Positions 49,287 through 60,193 of a stretch of DNA of 64,000 nt are shown one piece after another. The DNA is from Hypoxylon rubiginosum (taxonomy: Eukaryota > Ascomycota > Sordariomycetes > Xylariales > Hypoxylaceae). Below the pieces are notes generated by a model that did no database searches, was not told where the DNA came from, and saw nothing but the letters and a program-made list of their open reading frames with translations. Made by a program: the position numbers and the translations under genes. Location: the NCBI GenBank assembly GCA_902806565.1, contig CADCXA010000069.1, positions 1 through 64,000 of the forward strand, given 5' to 3'. Position 1 is the first letter of the stretch. Each line of letters opens with the position of its first letter.

Positions 49287-50141
49287 CTTCTTGTAACGTT
49301 ATAGCTGCTAGCCCCAGTTCTGTTAGCTGGGAGTGGTCTTTTGAGCTGAACAATCCGACTATCCTGTACTCCTGAGGTAGGTAGTATGTACTGCTGTCAT
49401 ATCAGTCCACGACCAGCAAGACGTATGATACCACGATTCCATGTCCCTGAATAGGTACCGGTACCATTTACCCCGTTCACCTCGAGCGACTGGGTCGTGC
49501 GGGGCTACTGCTACCGATTGGGTATCCCCGTGATGTGGTGGTGTTATAGCATTATATAGCCTAAAGCACCGAGCTTACTACGGGGTCTTGGTGTCTTGGT
49601 ATATATAAATACGCTCGCCGCTGAGGCAAGAATAGGCACTACCAGTACAGACTTCTATTATGTTGCTTGTCTAGGTATTCTTATAGATTAAGAATCCGCT
49701 CGGGTTAGAGGCTGTTACTTACGTGTACTGTAACTGAGAGCCTTCAACCTATCATCTCCAATTTAACAGCAACTACTATTATAGTCTAGTTCGTAGAAGA
49801 CTAATAACCGCTCGCTCTTTAAGAAGTAACAATAATCGTTGGTGCTCCCGGTAGTAGGCCCCTTAAAATACAGCGGCAGAATTCTGACTCAATCAGATAG
49901 CCATAACCACACTCATTGCTTTGGTATATAGTGATACGGACAAACTGATGGCAAGTTCACCAAGCGGACATAGGATGCACAGAAAGTAATTGACAAGAAC
50001 TTCATATTGTTTCAAGTATGGTCAGGTATGGTCTACTGAAGACCTCAGACCTTTATCAATAAATACAGGGATATCGTGAAAGCTATCCACAACATATTTG
50101 TACATGCCCGACTCGGGGTCGCGGCAGGGAACTTGTAGATT
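49287..50141. other. Intergenic
   Basis: No gene seen. A TATATATAAATA box on the plus strand at about 49,600-49,611 has no identified gene downstream within 1 kb. Confidence 0.45.
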
Positions 50142-50449
50142 TCAGTGTTTCCCTGGGATGAACTTCTCCAACGTCCTCTTGACCTTGGTAAACGATGTCC
50201 TGCGCCTCTGTAGTAGTAGTCAGCATCTCTTGCCACCATGTCGGCCTAGGGGGAGGGTATTATTACCTCTTCCTTCTCTGCACGCTCCTCCGCGCCGTGC
50301 ATCAGGTCGTATTCGGCCTCGGCAGCCGCGTCGGGAAGGCCACGCTTCATGGCGGCTTCGTGCTCATGTTCTTCTTGTTCGGCATGGTGGATCATGTCGT
50401 GCGCGCCAATGACGGCGTTGTCGGGAAGTCCGTGTCCGTCTGCAGACAT
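50142..50449 (-). CDS. Short charged protein of unknown function (82 aa)
   Basis: Exon 1 is 50,449-50,267 and exon 2 50,207-50,142, spliced through a 59-bp intron with a CTACTACTACAG acceptor, phase 0. The first 61 residues are acidic and His/Glu/Ala-rich with two similar blocks (HGLPDNAVIGAHDMIHHAE and RGLPDAAAEAEYDLMHGAE), a visible internal duplication. The last 21 residues are strongly basic (RRRTSFTKVKRTLEKFIPGK H-end), giving a bipolar charge pattern. There is no signal peptide or membrane segment. The doubled GLPD...H/YD(M/L)(I/M)H units and clean splice signals argue for a real gene, but the family is not recognised. A TATA-like sequence lies about 127 bases upstream. Confidence 0.65.
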
Positions 50450-51512
50450 GATTACAATTGTTTGTTGATTGGTATCTTGTTGAGATTTGATTGATTGATG
50501 GTTTGAGTTGCTTCTTCGTAAAGTGCTTGATACACTTAAGCTCAGAATTCAAGATCAAAGGAAACCCTTGCTCTCTATATAACTACGTGGGCTTCCGGAT
50601 TGGCCGTGGACCTGGTGACATCTCATGATGAATGACTTCATGTTCGATGTCAGGCGTACGACGCTACGCGAGCAGACCGAACGTCCCATCTACGAACCTC
50701 GAGATCGATTCGCTCGAAACTTCGGGTCTTCGTTCATTGGCACGTCATACGCTGTCGATCCACAGTCGTCCGTCTGGGGTAAAATGCGGAGGCATTCGGA
50801 AGGGAGCGAACCCCCAACCTCGCCAACCCACCATCACCACCGTCTGCCGTCTTTAGATCTTCGAGCCGCCCGATGTATATCTAAGCTTCAAGCGGCGAAC
50901 CGGCGTCATATGTCGCATTAGAAACTTTAAATACTAGTGATATGACGATGTGTCAATTGGTGTTTTGCACTTGTACTCTTTATCGTTGGTCCCTCGAGCT
51001 CGGCATTGCATTGGTTGCTGCTCTGGAACTTTCTAGTCGCGCATCACATGGCTTACCCACTACATTCATCAATTGCCAAGTCGATAACAATTCGCGCCTA
51101 TTTAACGGGAGTCTGTTATCAGAGGTCATAAGCTGTATCCTGATAATTCTTCGAAGATGAGCTGCTGTCGAGGTAAAGTGGAAAAGGGGGAAAAGCTGGA
51201 TAGAATTACCTAACCCCGGACCGTATCACGTGAGGTAGCAGGCCGTCTTTGATGAGTAATAGGCTTACCTAAGGGAGAGTTCGATTCCTATTAGCGCTCC
51301 TTATCTGCAGGGTAGGATCGCCTAGGATCACCCCTCAACCCCTATTCGGGGGCTGAGGCGTGAGATTGAAGGATACCATTTTTAGCGATTGGGGCTGCGT
51401 TGAAACACCTTCTACTTCGTAGCCTAATCAACTAAGAATCAGACAAATTACGGTCGTTAAGTACTGGACGAGATTCTGATACCTCCAAGGTAACTAATCC
51501 AAGAACAGCGCG
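50450..51512. other. Divergent promoter region
   Basis: Lies between the minus-strand 82-aa gene and the plus-strand Zn2Cys6 gene, so it holds both promoters. Short open frames here show no domain. A GTTCGATTCC word near 51,279 resembles a tRNA T-loop but no cloverleaf can be drawn. Confidence 0.45.
50576..50582 (-). promoter_or_regulatory. TATA-like element upstream of the 82-aa gene
   Basis: TATATAA on the plus strand (TTATATA on the coding strand), 127 bases upstream of the ATG at 50,449. The position is reasonable for a fungal core promoter; assignment is by position only. Confidence 0.35.
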
Positions 51513-53239
51513 ATGTCGCGCTTTAGCCGTGGATGCTTGAGATGCCGCCAGCGACGAGTCAAATGCGACCAAGGCAAGCCTTCCTGCCAGCGCTGCCTCA
51601 AGCGCAACGAGATCTGCGAGGGTTACCGCGACGAAGCGAGTATTCGGTTCCGTTACGAGACGGAAAAGGTGATTGAACACGCAAACGTGGTAGCGTCGGC
51701 ATCAACTTCTACTGCTTCCCCGCAGAGATCTTCCCCGCAAAGGTCTAGACGGAAGAGCTGGTCGACCGATGACAGGTCTGTCTGGAGTCAGTCGTCAACG
51801 AAATCCGTTGATCCTTCTGATCTCACCGAGGAGGAGCTCGCCGGTCTAAACCTACCGAATCCGTTTCCGTGGGCGAAGACTACCCCAGCTCATTTGCGGC
51901 CATCCCCTGAAAATGAAGTAGTCGATCGCTTCATGGACAAGTATGTCATGTACCCGTGCAGTGAGACTTCGTCGCCCGGCTTTCTTGAGCATCTCCCCTG
52001 CCTGTTCCAGGACGTGAACGTCGAGGGCCGTTTCGCCTTACGCTGGGCTGTCCGGGCCGCAGCCTACGCCGATCTCTCGAAAGCTCAGAATAGCGATGCG
52101 CTGGTTGACAAGGCATTCCATTGCTACGGGATGTCACTTTCCGCGCTGGGGGAGTCCTTGTCGACGGCAGGTAAGGTCCCTGACGACTATGACCTTATGA
52201 CCACGGTGATGCTGGACATCTTCGAGGTACGTTTCTACTGTGAAGGCTATGGGGACGTGAACTGCGTAAGCTGAATCTTCAGACTTTCTTCATAGAAGAT
52301 CCTGCGATGAGAGGGGCCCATGCACAGGGAATGGCACAGATACTGAGACTACGCGGTCCGGATCAGATCTACAGCCCTCGTGGATGGAGTCTCTTTAGGC
52401 TCGCGCACCACAGAATTGTGAGTTTGATCATTCACAGCGGGGCCATAACATACCTAGGTGCTTATGAGATATAGCAAAAACAACAGTTGGCTTTCAACAC
52501 CAAACTCTTAGACGAGTCGGAGCATTTGTTTGGCCAGTTAGATGACACCATGCCTTATGTCTGCCTGGAGAAAGATGCTGCTCGGATTGGCCAGACGTGT
52601 GAGCGGGCTAGAAACCTGCAAGGGGCACTTGCCAACGGCAACTCGTCGACCTCCGAAGTCCTCGAAATGGTCCATGAACTCATTAAGTTGGACAAGGAAG
52701 TGGCTAGTTGGCGACAGAAACCCGAGTGGACCTACAAGACGCTGAATGTGTCTGACTTACCTAAATTTGATCCTTCCGTCCAGCCGGTTACGAACACCAT
52801 TCAACTTCATACTGACCTTTGGATCGCCTACGAATGGAATTATCATCGTACCGCGCGAATTATTGCCCACCAACAGCTTTTAAACTGCCTCACAGCCGCA
52901 ATTGATAATGCAGGCACGAACGATGTGGCGAGGGAAAGCCTGTATATTCTTGTTGACCAGTTTACCGATACAATCCGTACGCTCGCTGATGAAGTTCTCT
53001 CTACCGTACCTCAGTCTTTCGGCGATATTAATCATCTAGGCCGTCTGCACGACCCTCGAACCGGCCCGCCGCGGTGCCGGGGTATAGGCGGATATCTACT
53101 GCTCTGGCCTATCAAGATCATCAAAGGGGCACAGTTCGCAACGACACCGGAGCAAAAACAAAGCGGCCAAATCGTGTTCGAACGGATTAGGGAGTACACC
53201 GGAATGAAGTCACACCTCGGGTCTCTCAGCGTCATATAA
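51513..53239 (+). CDS. Zn2Cys6 binuclear cluster transcription factor
   Basis: Exons 51,513-52,226, 52,283-52,417 and 52,475-53,239, all phase 0, encode 537 residues. The Zn cluster is at residues 8-35 with the exact CX2CX6CX6CX2CX6C spacing (CLRCRQRRVKC...CQRCLKRNEIC), followed by GYR. The remainder resembles the fungal-specific regulatory region: RGAHAQGMAQILRLRGPDQI, a landmark of the family, then LWIAYEWNYHRTARIIAHQQ and, near the end, GGYLLLWPIKI. It is a nuclear DNA-binding regulator; targets are unknown. Its stop lies only 71 bases from the stop of the convergent cupin gene. A Ser/Thr-rich linker (residues ~65-100) follows the DNA-binding domain. Confidence 0.9.
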
Positions 53240-53310
53240 ACCGGACAACTCAGTTGATCTGACTATCTACCTAAGATACCTAATTTCCACCATTTCCAAC
53301 ATTTCCAAAA

Positions 53311-53829
53311 CTAAGAAGGCCTCTTGATCACCGTCTGCTCCAGCACCTCGCCGCTCGCCAGCGTGATCTTCTCGGACCCGACCATGAAGCAGGCGATGCG
53401 GCAGACCTCGTCGGTGCGGTTGTGCCAGGCGTGGTTGACGCCCTGCTGGACGACGACGTCGCCGGCGCGGAGGGTCGTCTCCTCGCCGCCGTCGAGGGCG
53501 AGCACGATCTCGCCCGACAGCACGACGGCGTAGTCGAGGCTGACGGTCCGGTGCATGGGCGCGCTGTGGCGCGGCGCCATGTTCGTGATGCAGAAGGTGA
53601 CGCCTCCGGGGGGCACGCGCGGGAAGGCCCGGCTCAGGTCCGGGGGCGTCTGCCGGTTGTCGACCGGGACCGACGGACGGGCGTCGAAGGTGACGAAGGA
53701 GCTCCGGGTGGGGCCCATCGGCGAGAAGGCTTCGATGACGCTGTCCGAGTGGAGCACGGAGGTCCCGTCTTCCTTGTGGGCCGTGACGACCATGCGGGCA
53801 CCGGACGTGAGGGCGTTGTTTGAAGTCAT
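53311..53829 (-). CDS. Cupin-domain protein
   Basis: 172 residues starting at MTSNNALTSG; an upstream in-frame ATG at 53,931 would add 34 Thr/Ile-rich residues with poor coding character. The cupin barrel is seen in the C-terminal two thirds: HRTVSLDYAVVLSGEIVLAL, then LRAGDVVVQQGVNHAWHNRT, then ACFMVGSEKI. The second cupin box (PGxxH-like: QQGVNHAWHN) is good. In the first box the usual HxH...E is reduced to one His and an Asp, so metal binding may be weak or altered. Such small cupins occur as isomerases or dioxygenase-like enzymes and in metabolite clusters; the role is unknown. It is convergent with the Zn2Cys6 gene and has a TATA box upstream. Confidence 0.8.
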   Translation of the reverse strand: MTSNNALTSGARMVVTAHKEDGTSVLHSDSVIEAFSPMGPTRSSFVTFDARPSVPVDNRQTPPDLSRAFPRVPPGGVTFCITNMAPRHSAPMHRTVSLDYAVVLSGEIVLALDGGEETTLRAGDVVVQQGVNHAWHNRTDEVCRIACFMVGSEKITLASGEVLEQTVIKRPS

Positions 53830-55122
53830 GATGAATTGATTGGGTTGGTTGGTTACTCTACACGAGAGGATTGATGATGAGATGATGATGATTGTTTGTT
53901 TGTTTGTTGTTGTTTGGTGTTTGGATGCCAAGAATGATGAAGAAGTTTCAGAATTCGATTGTCTGCTGCAAGATGAAGATATGATATTCGATGTTTGTGA
54001 AAGCGATGACTATCTCCTAGTTTCTTGCGACTCTGGAATGAGGTTTGAGATGAAGATGACAAAAAAGGTCTTGAGGAAGACGCTTATTTATACACAAAAT
54101 GCCCTCCCCTACGTGCTTAGAACTGCCTATCTGCCTGGACGCTAGGTGAAGCTATATCGGGAATACGTACCTCGCGCCGCTAACCCGATCCAGTAACCGG
54201 CACGAGATGAGGAATCGCGCGGCGCAGCTGAACTCCGGGTCGACGGCACCCAGGGATTCCTGCATAGGGCTCCACTAAGGGTTTCACGGCTTACGAGCTC
54301 TACCAAGCTTTTCAGGGGTCGGAATCCATCCCGTTTAAATAAAGGTGTTATCACTGATGTTGGGTTTTGTGGCGTCTTGTACTTCGTAGTGCGAGCTAAA
54401 TGAGGACTCTTGCGGTATAAACCTACCCCCTTTCCTATCAAGAATCTTCTGCTGTTGATGCCACTTGAAGTAGGAAGAAACCATCATCAAATCAAATGAC
54501 ATTTATTAAAGTACCATTCGGTTAGCGGTCCTGATACGTATTCCAGACTTCCTCACCGTCGACTCTATTGATGATACCCTGAACAATTCTTATCGATAAT
54601 TTCTATTTTAAATGTGAAGTCGGAGCCAATCTATTCTAGGCTGCTTGGAGTTATACTGACGGTTGAGCATCGTAGGGTGTGACGTAATGCGGTATGTACA
54701 TGATACTTGAAACGGGGAGGATGGCCCCCGTTTAAATATCCTTCCCTCTGTTACGATTTATAGTGTACCAAGACACTGCGTTCCAGGTTTTATATAAATA
54801 TCATCGATATGAGTATCGCCGTCGCTGATAGGGTTAAGAAGATCTGAAACGGTCGTTTTGTATAGATTTACACACCATCCCGTTAGGCGGTGCAGAAGCT
54901 ATATCAATATAAAAGTCAGTTCCATGTTGGAGTCGTTATTATACTTAGGTCAATTGAAAGAAATGTGGTTTCTGAAATATGTTATAAGAGGTATCTTCGC
55001 CAGTACGGTTAGCAGGTCATTAATCTATCTAACTTGCACAATTTCATTGCCATGTGGAGCTTTCTATCACTATCGCTTGTAGCATAACTGAAGGCTCTTT
55101 TTAGACTCTAGCCGATGGGTTA
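53830..55122. other. Intergenic
   Basis: Promoter and leader of the cupin gene (with ATGATG and TTTG microsatellite tracts at about 53,870-53,920), then sequence without recognisable genes up to the membrane-protein start. Confidence 0.45.
54085..54092 (-). promoter_or_regulatory. TATA box of the cupin gene
   Basis: TATAAATA on the minus strand, 256 bases upstream of the preferred cupin ATG. The region between is A/T- and TTTG-repeat-rich, consistent with a 5' leader. Confidence 0.5.
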
Positions 55123-57305
55123 ATGGAGACTCAGAAGGTGCAAGGGTGGCCTTCAGACCCACGAATACTGACGAGGAGACCTCGGCGGTATATTGTAACT
55201 AGTGGAATGCTTGTCATACCGTTTCTCTTTGTCGGTGAGTATCCCCTCAAGCTGAGTAACATGATTCATTTTATCCTGTCTAACTAGGTAGACTCGAAGC
55301 TTTGAGTATAGCTGCTCTCTGTATCAGGGGCCAAGCAGCTCCATCTACATATGGCACTGTCATTCAAGATCTTTCTGAAATAGTACGTGCCTAATTTAAT
55401 AAAGCTCATTAGAGGATATCACGTACTTATGAGGTTAACAGGGGTCTACGATCTTTCCCATCATTTTCACTTCACTCCTGGCCAGCGCTCTCCAATCTGC
55501 CGGGCAGCTTTACTCAGAGAGAGGTATCAAATTAATGGTAGGCGGAATATAGGTGTGCGGTTGGAGTAATTGTACCTAAGCTAATCAATTTATAGAATCT
55601 TTATATTTTGATAACGACGGGAACTACACATGATGCCGTACGTGCTCTTGTACACATCAGCCGGTTACAACCAATTATTATTCCGTGTATTTTAGTCTGG
55701 GCACTATCACCACTCGGCAGTCAGGCATCTTTGCGTATCCTCAGTACGATGAATCAGACTACAAGTACTACCTCGACTGCGAGGTACCTTGATACAGGAC
55801 CAATGAGACATTACTGGATAAATTGGGTGCTCGAGAGAATCTCATACGACAAGAGCTTATATGACAGACTGGCGGATGCTGAACTGCTGACTGCTATATG
55901 GCAAACCAAAAGTACTCTCGACAGTCCCATGGACCTCTGGGGAAATGCCAAAATACCCTGGATTGATATGGAATCAAATTCCAACAATACAGACAGTTGG
56001 TTACAGACATCCAATCTTGGGGGTGCAGACTCCTACTCGTCTTTAATAGGCCTTCCAATCCATGACCTACCACCTTCAGGAACCACAGAACTATCAATAG
56101 AAACGTCCTACCTAAGCTTTTTTTGCTCACCTTTCTCTATCATGAAAACCTCAGACGATAGCCACCGAATCCGGTCTAATATTCGTTTATCCTGCCCTGG
56201 ATGTCCAAAGTGGAATAGAACCCCATCCGAAACCTGCAGCGCCGATCCACACATATCTCAGTGCAGTAGACTCACTTCCTTCCTAGGATTGACAGATCTA
56301 TATTCGAATGGCTTAGCAGATATCGATCCCCCGACCGCAAATACTCTTATTGTTGAGATCCGGCCCGGCCCTGGACAGTATGAGGCAATAAATCAGGAGA
56401 GCACCAAAATGACCCGTGGTTGGTCAACGAGATGCGATGTCCTAGAAAAACATGTCGAAGTTCGGATAAAATGCGAAAATGGAAACTGCCATTCAGAAGC
56501 AATTCGTCCTTCCCAACTGGATACGCGGCCGCCGAATCTAACGGCCTTTGATTATTGGGCCACACAAGTGCTACCAAAGAAGGAGCTCCTACCTATCTAC
56601 GAACCTGGTCCGGTTATGTACCTGAGTCGAGGAAGTAACCAATCTGAGCTGGAGCCGATAGATGTCGAGACAGCCTTTTCTCATGTGACGGAGGAATTAT
56701 TTTCCCTCAGGATCGGAGCCATCATGAACACGTACTTCCAGATATGGCTGTCGCTCATGCAAGTCCGGCCGCTTACGACTTTTGGATTCCAGCGCTTAAC
56801 GGGTTTGGAAGGGACTGAACCATGGGGCCCAGGATACATACCTGCAAACGGGCTGAAGCTTCATACCCAATCTTCAGATTCGTGGCAGACGATCATCGGT
56901 AAACCAGATGAGTTCCTTGATGGTAGAAAAGAACTATACTGGTATGCTGAGGCCAATATCACAACAAGTGTCGGCAAGGAAGTGTATCAGCCGGTAGCAA
57001 TATGGATTGCCGTTTTATTGTTTTGTTCATTGTCTATTATATGCATCGGCATCCTTGGGGTCATTTGCAAATCCAAGTCTCTAGCGCCAAACCGATTTGA
57101 TGCCGTCCTTGGTCATACCTACGACAACCCGGACTTTGGGCTGGACTCAGGGGCCACTACCCTTGGTGTGGATGAGCGCTTACGCCTCCTCGGCCATCTG
57201 GAAGTCCGAGTAGGTGACGTGAGGAAAGGCTGGGATGTCGGGCGCATTGGCCTCGCTATGAAAGATAACGTGTCGACGCTGAAGTTGGGGAGATCCTACG
57301 AATAG
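55123..57305 (+). CDS. Multi-pass/ectodomain membrane protein of a fungal family of unknown function
   Basis: Four exons are proposed: 55,123-55,234, 55,288-55,382, 55,442-55,537 and 55,596-57,305 (670 residues, phases consistent). The small exons restore the expected order: RRYIVTSGMLVIPFLFVG, LEALSIAALCIRG, GSTIFPIIFTSLLASALQSA with SERGIKLM, then IIIPCILVWALSPLGSQASL. I recall this order from large fungal membrane-protein families with a conserved ALSPLGGQ-type motif. A long extracytoplasmic region follows, with several cysteine pairs (CPGCPKWN, CSADPHISQC, CENGNC) and NxS/T sites. A final helix (IWIAVLLFCSLSIICIGILG) and a cytoplasmic tail ending in KLGRSYE close it. Function is unknown. 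The first intron's acceptor is close to its likely branch site, so that junction is least certain. Confidence 0.7.
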
Positions 57306-58318
57306 CGGCGAATGCCGGCTTGATCTCTGAGAAACTTGGCTAAACGCTTGTCTCCTCAGGCAGGAACTGCCCTGTGCCTACTGCCAAGGACCGAACTTCC
57401 TATTGTCTTGTTAACAAATGGGCCCAAGACATTCTATTGTGCACCATCAGAGTGGAGCCCCATAGAAAAACTTACCTGTCGTCTGTTTAGTCTCAGGGGT
57501 GATTAACACCGCACGGAGCCTCGACTCTTGGCGCAGCTCCTCTTTAGGCTGTTTGCTGTAACGTCTGTTCACTTATCTTCCTTTCTTGCCCTTTAAACCT
57601 AGCTTATTCAGCATCGTGATGTGTACCTTAGGTGTTGATGGATAAAAAAAAGGGGGGGGGAAGGTATTCTCCTTTTTGCCACTACGCGTTAGCCCGCGTC
57701 GAACGGGGCAGGAGCTTGGTCACCTGGGTTCCTAAGGTGCGTCGATAGCCTAAGATACTGTGGTACAATTCGTGAACGTACGTAGATACCTAAGGTAAAC
57801 AGGTGGTACGCGCTCTACGCATCCGCGTCTATATATAGTCGCACCTTCTTCGTAGCGTCTCCCGCTATCAGAAATTATCTGCTGTCTTTTGCATATAAAC
57901 CAGCCACTGTCCCTCCCCTCCACTCCCAATTTTTTTTCACTTCACTCACACCCCAACACCTTTACACTCGACCTGATTCAAGAAAGAAACCTGGTCTTCT
58001 GCACAACAACAATCACAGGATTCTTACCTGACTCAACACTTGCTCCTAATAGCACCTCCATTGTGTTGTGTTGTCTACCTTGTGTCTTCCACCTTCTCGC
58101 GTCGACCATCATCTCGCAACGTTCATCGTCACTGGCTCCCAACCCATTTTGACGGTTAGATTCCGCGTTCCTGAGCTCATCGACCCGACTGCTCCAGTTG
58201 ACATCAACACATCGTCGACACAACCACTTGCCAACGATTCATACTGTCGTCGACACACCCTTCACTGACACAATCCACCCACTTGTCCTCAACACGACTA
58301 AGTTAATTTCTAGTCACA
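57306..58318. other. Intergenic and long 5' leader of the BTB gene
   Basis: A G/A run (AAAAAAAGGGGGGGG, about 57,645-57,660) and then promoter elements: a TATATATAG box at 57,830 and a CT-rich stretch at 57,905-57,960. Open frames at 57,889-58,389 lack domains and are probably untranslated leader. Confidence 0.5.
57830..57838 (+). promoter_or_regulatory. TATA box, probably of the BTB gene
   Basis: TATATATAG followed about 70 bases later by a CCTCCCCTCC pyrimidine tract, a common arrangement around fungal start sites. It implies a leader of roughly 450 bases before the ATG at 58,319, or a 5' UTR intron. Confidence 0.45.
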
Positions 58319-59384
58319 ATGTCTGGACTATGGGATGTGGTTTACATGCTGGAGACGTCGCCGGAAATCTTTGTCAAAGCGGACCCTGAGAGCAAGGAGT
58401 AAGTGCTTCAATATACGAAATATATATATAGATACGGATAACTAACTGATGTTCCCTACAGCTATGTCGCTGTTGATGGCGAAGCCGATGCTTTACTGCA
58501 TTGTCAGGACAGATCTTGGCCTGTCCACATTAACGTCGTGTGTGGGCGATCCCCGCATCTTGAAAATCTCTTCGCGGTATGGACATCTTAGCAGCCTTTT
58601 GAAATCACTTCGAGCTTGCTACAGTTTGAAAACGACAATTTGAGATCGATTTCTAATGTTATTCTCTGATATAGGGTGGAATTGTTCGTGAAGCGCGTAT
58701 TTGTGGCGATGCAGAGCTCATGAGAATAGCCATCGACCATATTTACTCCGGAGGTAAGTGACGCCTTGACCAACTTTCTGATTGATTGCTTTGGTGTTAA
58801 CTGAAATGCCTGTTCTAGGTCTGGATGCGGACTTCTTCAACAACGAGGACGAGGCGTATGTCAACTGCGTCAAGCTCTGGGACTTGGCTCGCACTTTATG
58901 CATCAACACTATGATGGCAGAGTGCTTGAAGCAGCTAGTCAAGCTGCTGCAAAAGAAGGTCGTCTCGTACCAGCACCTTTATTGCAACGTTGTTGATGTG
59001 CCCGCGCAGTACATGGCGGGACTCAAAGCCGGCGTACAGCTCGCCTACGAGAAGGACATTAAGCCGATGAAGGAGTTCTTCGTGAACTTCGTCGAAGACA
59101 CCCATTTTTGGGTTATCGAGGACGACCAGTTCAAGGAGATCCTCGCCGCCGTACCGAAGTTCGCAGAGGACTTCGATGCCAAGATCCCAACCCTCATCCG
59201 AGAGGGTGATTACCGGCCGTACTCGACGCCGATTAGCTGCGTGGTCTGCAGCCGCACCGCCCTAGATCAAGACAACCACTGGGCGATGCTTACCGGCGAT
59301 GACGGAGATACGGCCGGTACATGCTACCAATGTTGGCAGCAACTCGATCCGGACGATTCCAGCGACGAGGACGACTACGAGTAG
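58319..59384 (+). CDS. BTB/POZ-domain protein
   Basis: Four exons, 58,319-58,398, 58,462-58,576, 58,675-58,753 and 58,819-59,384, join in frame to 279 residues. The start context CACAATG is strong. The BTB fold spans about residues 20-115: VAVDGEADALLHCQDRSWPV, SPHLENLFA, GGIVREARICGDAELMRIAI, DHIYSGGLDADFF. The classic D-x-x-x-V-H/S-xxxL(a)xxSxxF pattern is modified here (VHINVVCGRSPHLENLF). Helical sequence follows (LWDLARTLCINTMMAECLKQ), then a C-terminal CxxC pair arrangement (CVVC and CYQC, residues ~237-268) that could bind a metal, and an acidic end (PDDSSDEDDYE). Fungal BTB proteins of this type may act as Cul3 adaptors or scaffolds; the partner is unknown. Confidence 0.85.
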
Positions 59385-60193
59385 GAATACGGAGAGCAAG
59401 AATGGGATGGCAAGGAAGAGTAATTGTCGGAAAAGAATGGGAGGGTGGGCGGGCCAATAAAAAACGAAGAGTTGCGAAGAGTATGACGACGATGGCAACT
59501 GAGCTCTCCCTTGGGCTAGATACTGCCTAGCTCTCTTCGGTGTTACTATTTTTTTTGGTTTTTAGTTGACAGTTTCTGCTATTGCAATAGATCGCGGATT
59601 GGTTTCCACCGTTTTGTTTCCGACTGTGACATAATATTTCATTTTCAATTGCTTCGTGCTAGGTGATTTGCATTCAACCAATATAAAAGGGGGGTTACTC
59701 ATAGAAATGTTAATGACTTCTACGGATACATTATACTCTCGAGTCTAGTTCCATTGATGAAACATTCTTTTATACGAGAAGCTAAGTTGCCTGCTAGAAA
59801 GACATCTTCAAGTTTGATACGGGGAATTAAGAGCTGACGGAATAGCAGAACACAGGGGAGTTCTCCCGACGGCTAGGTACATTACATAATCATTCAGCTC
59901 CTACAGGGGCTTAGGAGAGCTCACCACACATATATGAGGCGTAGTCAATCACATCATCTTAGGTATAGTAGGCCCGATGGCGTCGATGATCCTTGCAGCT
60001 TGTGCCGTCAACTGCAGCTTTCTGTCACTTCGAAGGATTTCCGGACCAGCTTTCCAATGTCACCGTTACACAAAGCATACAGAGCTTCCGGAGATGTCCC
60101 CAATTTTCGAATCCTGCTCGGTAGCTCGGATTGCTCCATGGTAGCGGTAACTACATTGAAGAGATATTATACGAGATACCTAAGGTAACTAAT
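59385..60193. other. Intergenic
   Basis: 3' flank of the BTB gene and 5' flank of the esterase gene. No other gene seen. Confidence 0.45.

Noticed and set aside
49600..49611. TATATATAAATA box on the plus strand
   Set aside because: No gene follows at a usable distance, so it was not called as a promoter.
51270..51300. GTTCGATTCC, another T-loop-like word
   Set aside because: Stem pairing fails after the first base pair and no cloverleaf fits; possibly a tRNA-derived repeat relic, but unsupported.
53830..53931. N-terminal extension of the cupin protein from the ATG at 53,931
   Set aside because: The added residues come from simple-sequence ATG/TTTG tracts and have no coding character; the ATG at 53,829 precedes the first ordinary sequence.
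57889..58389. Plus-strand frames of 60-90 codons upstream of the BTB gene
   Set aside because: Pyrimidine-rich, without domains, and lying between a TATA box and a well-supported start codon; more likely untranslated leader.
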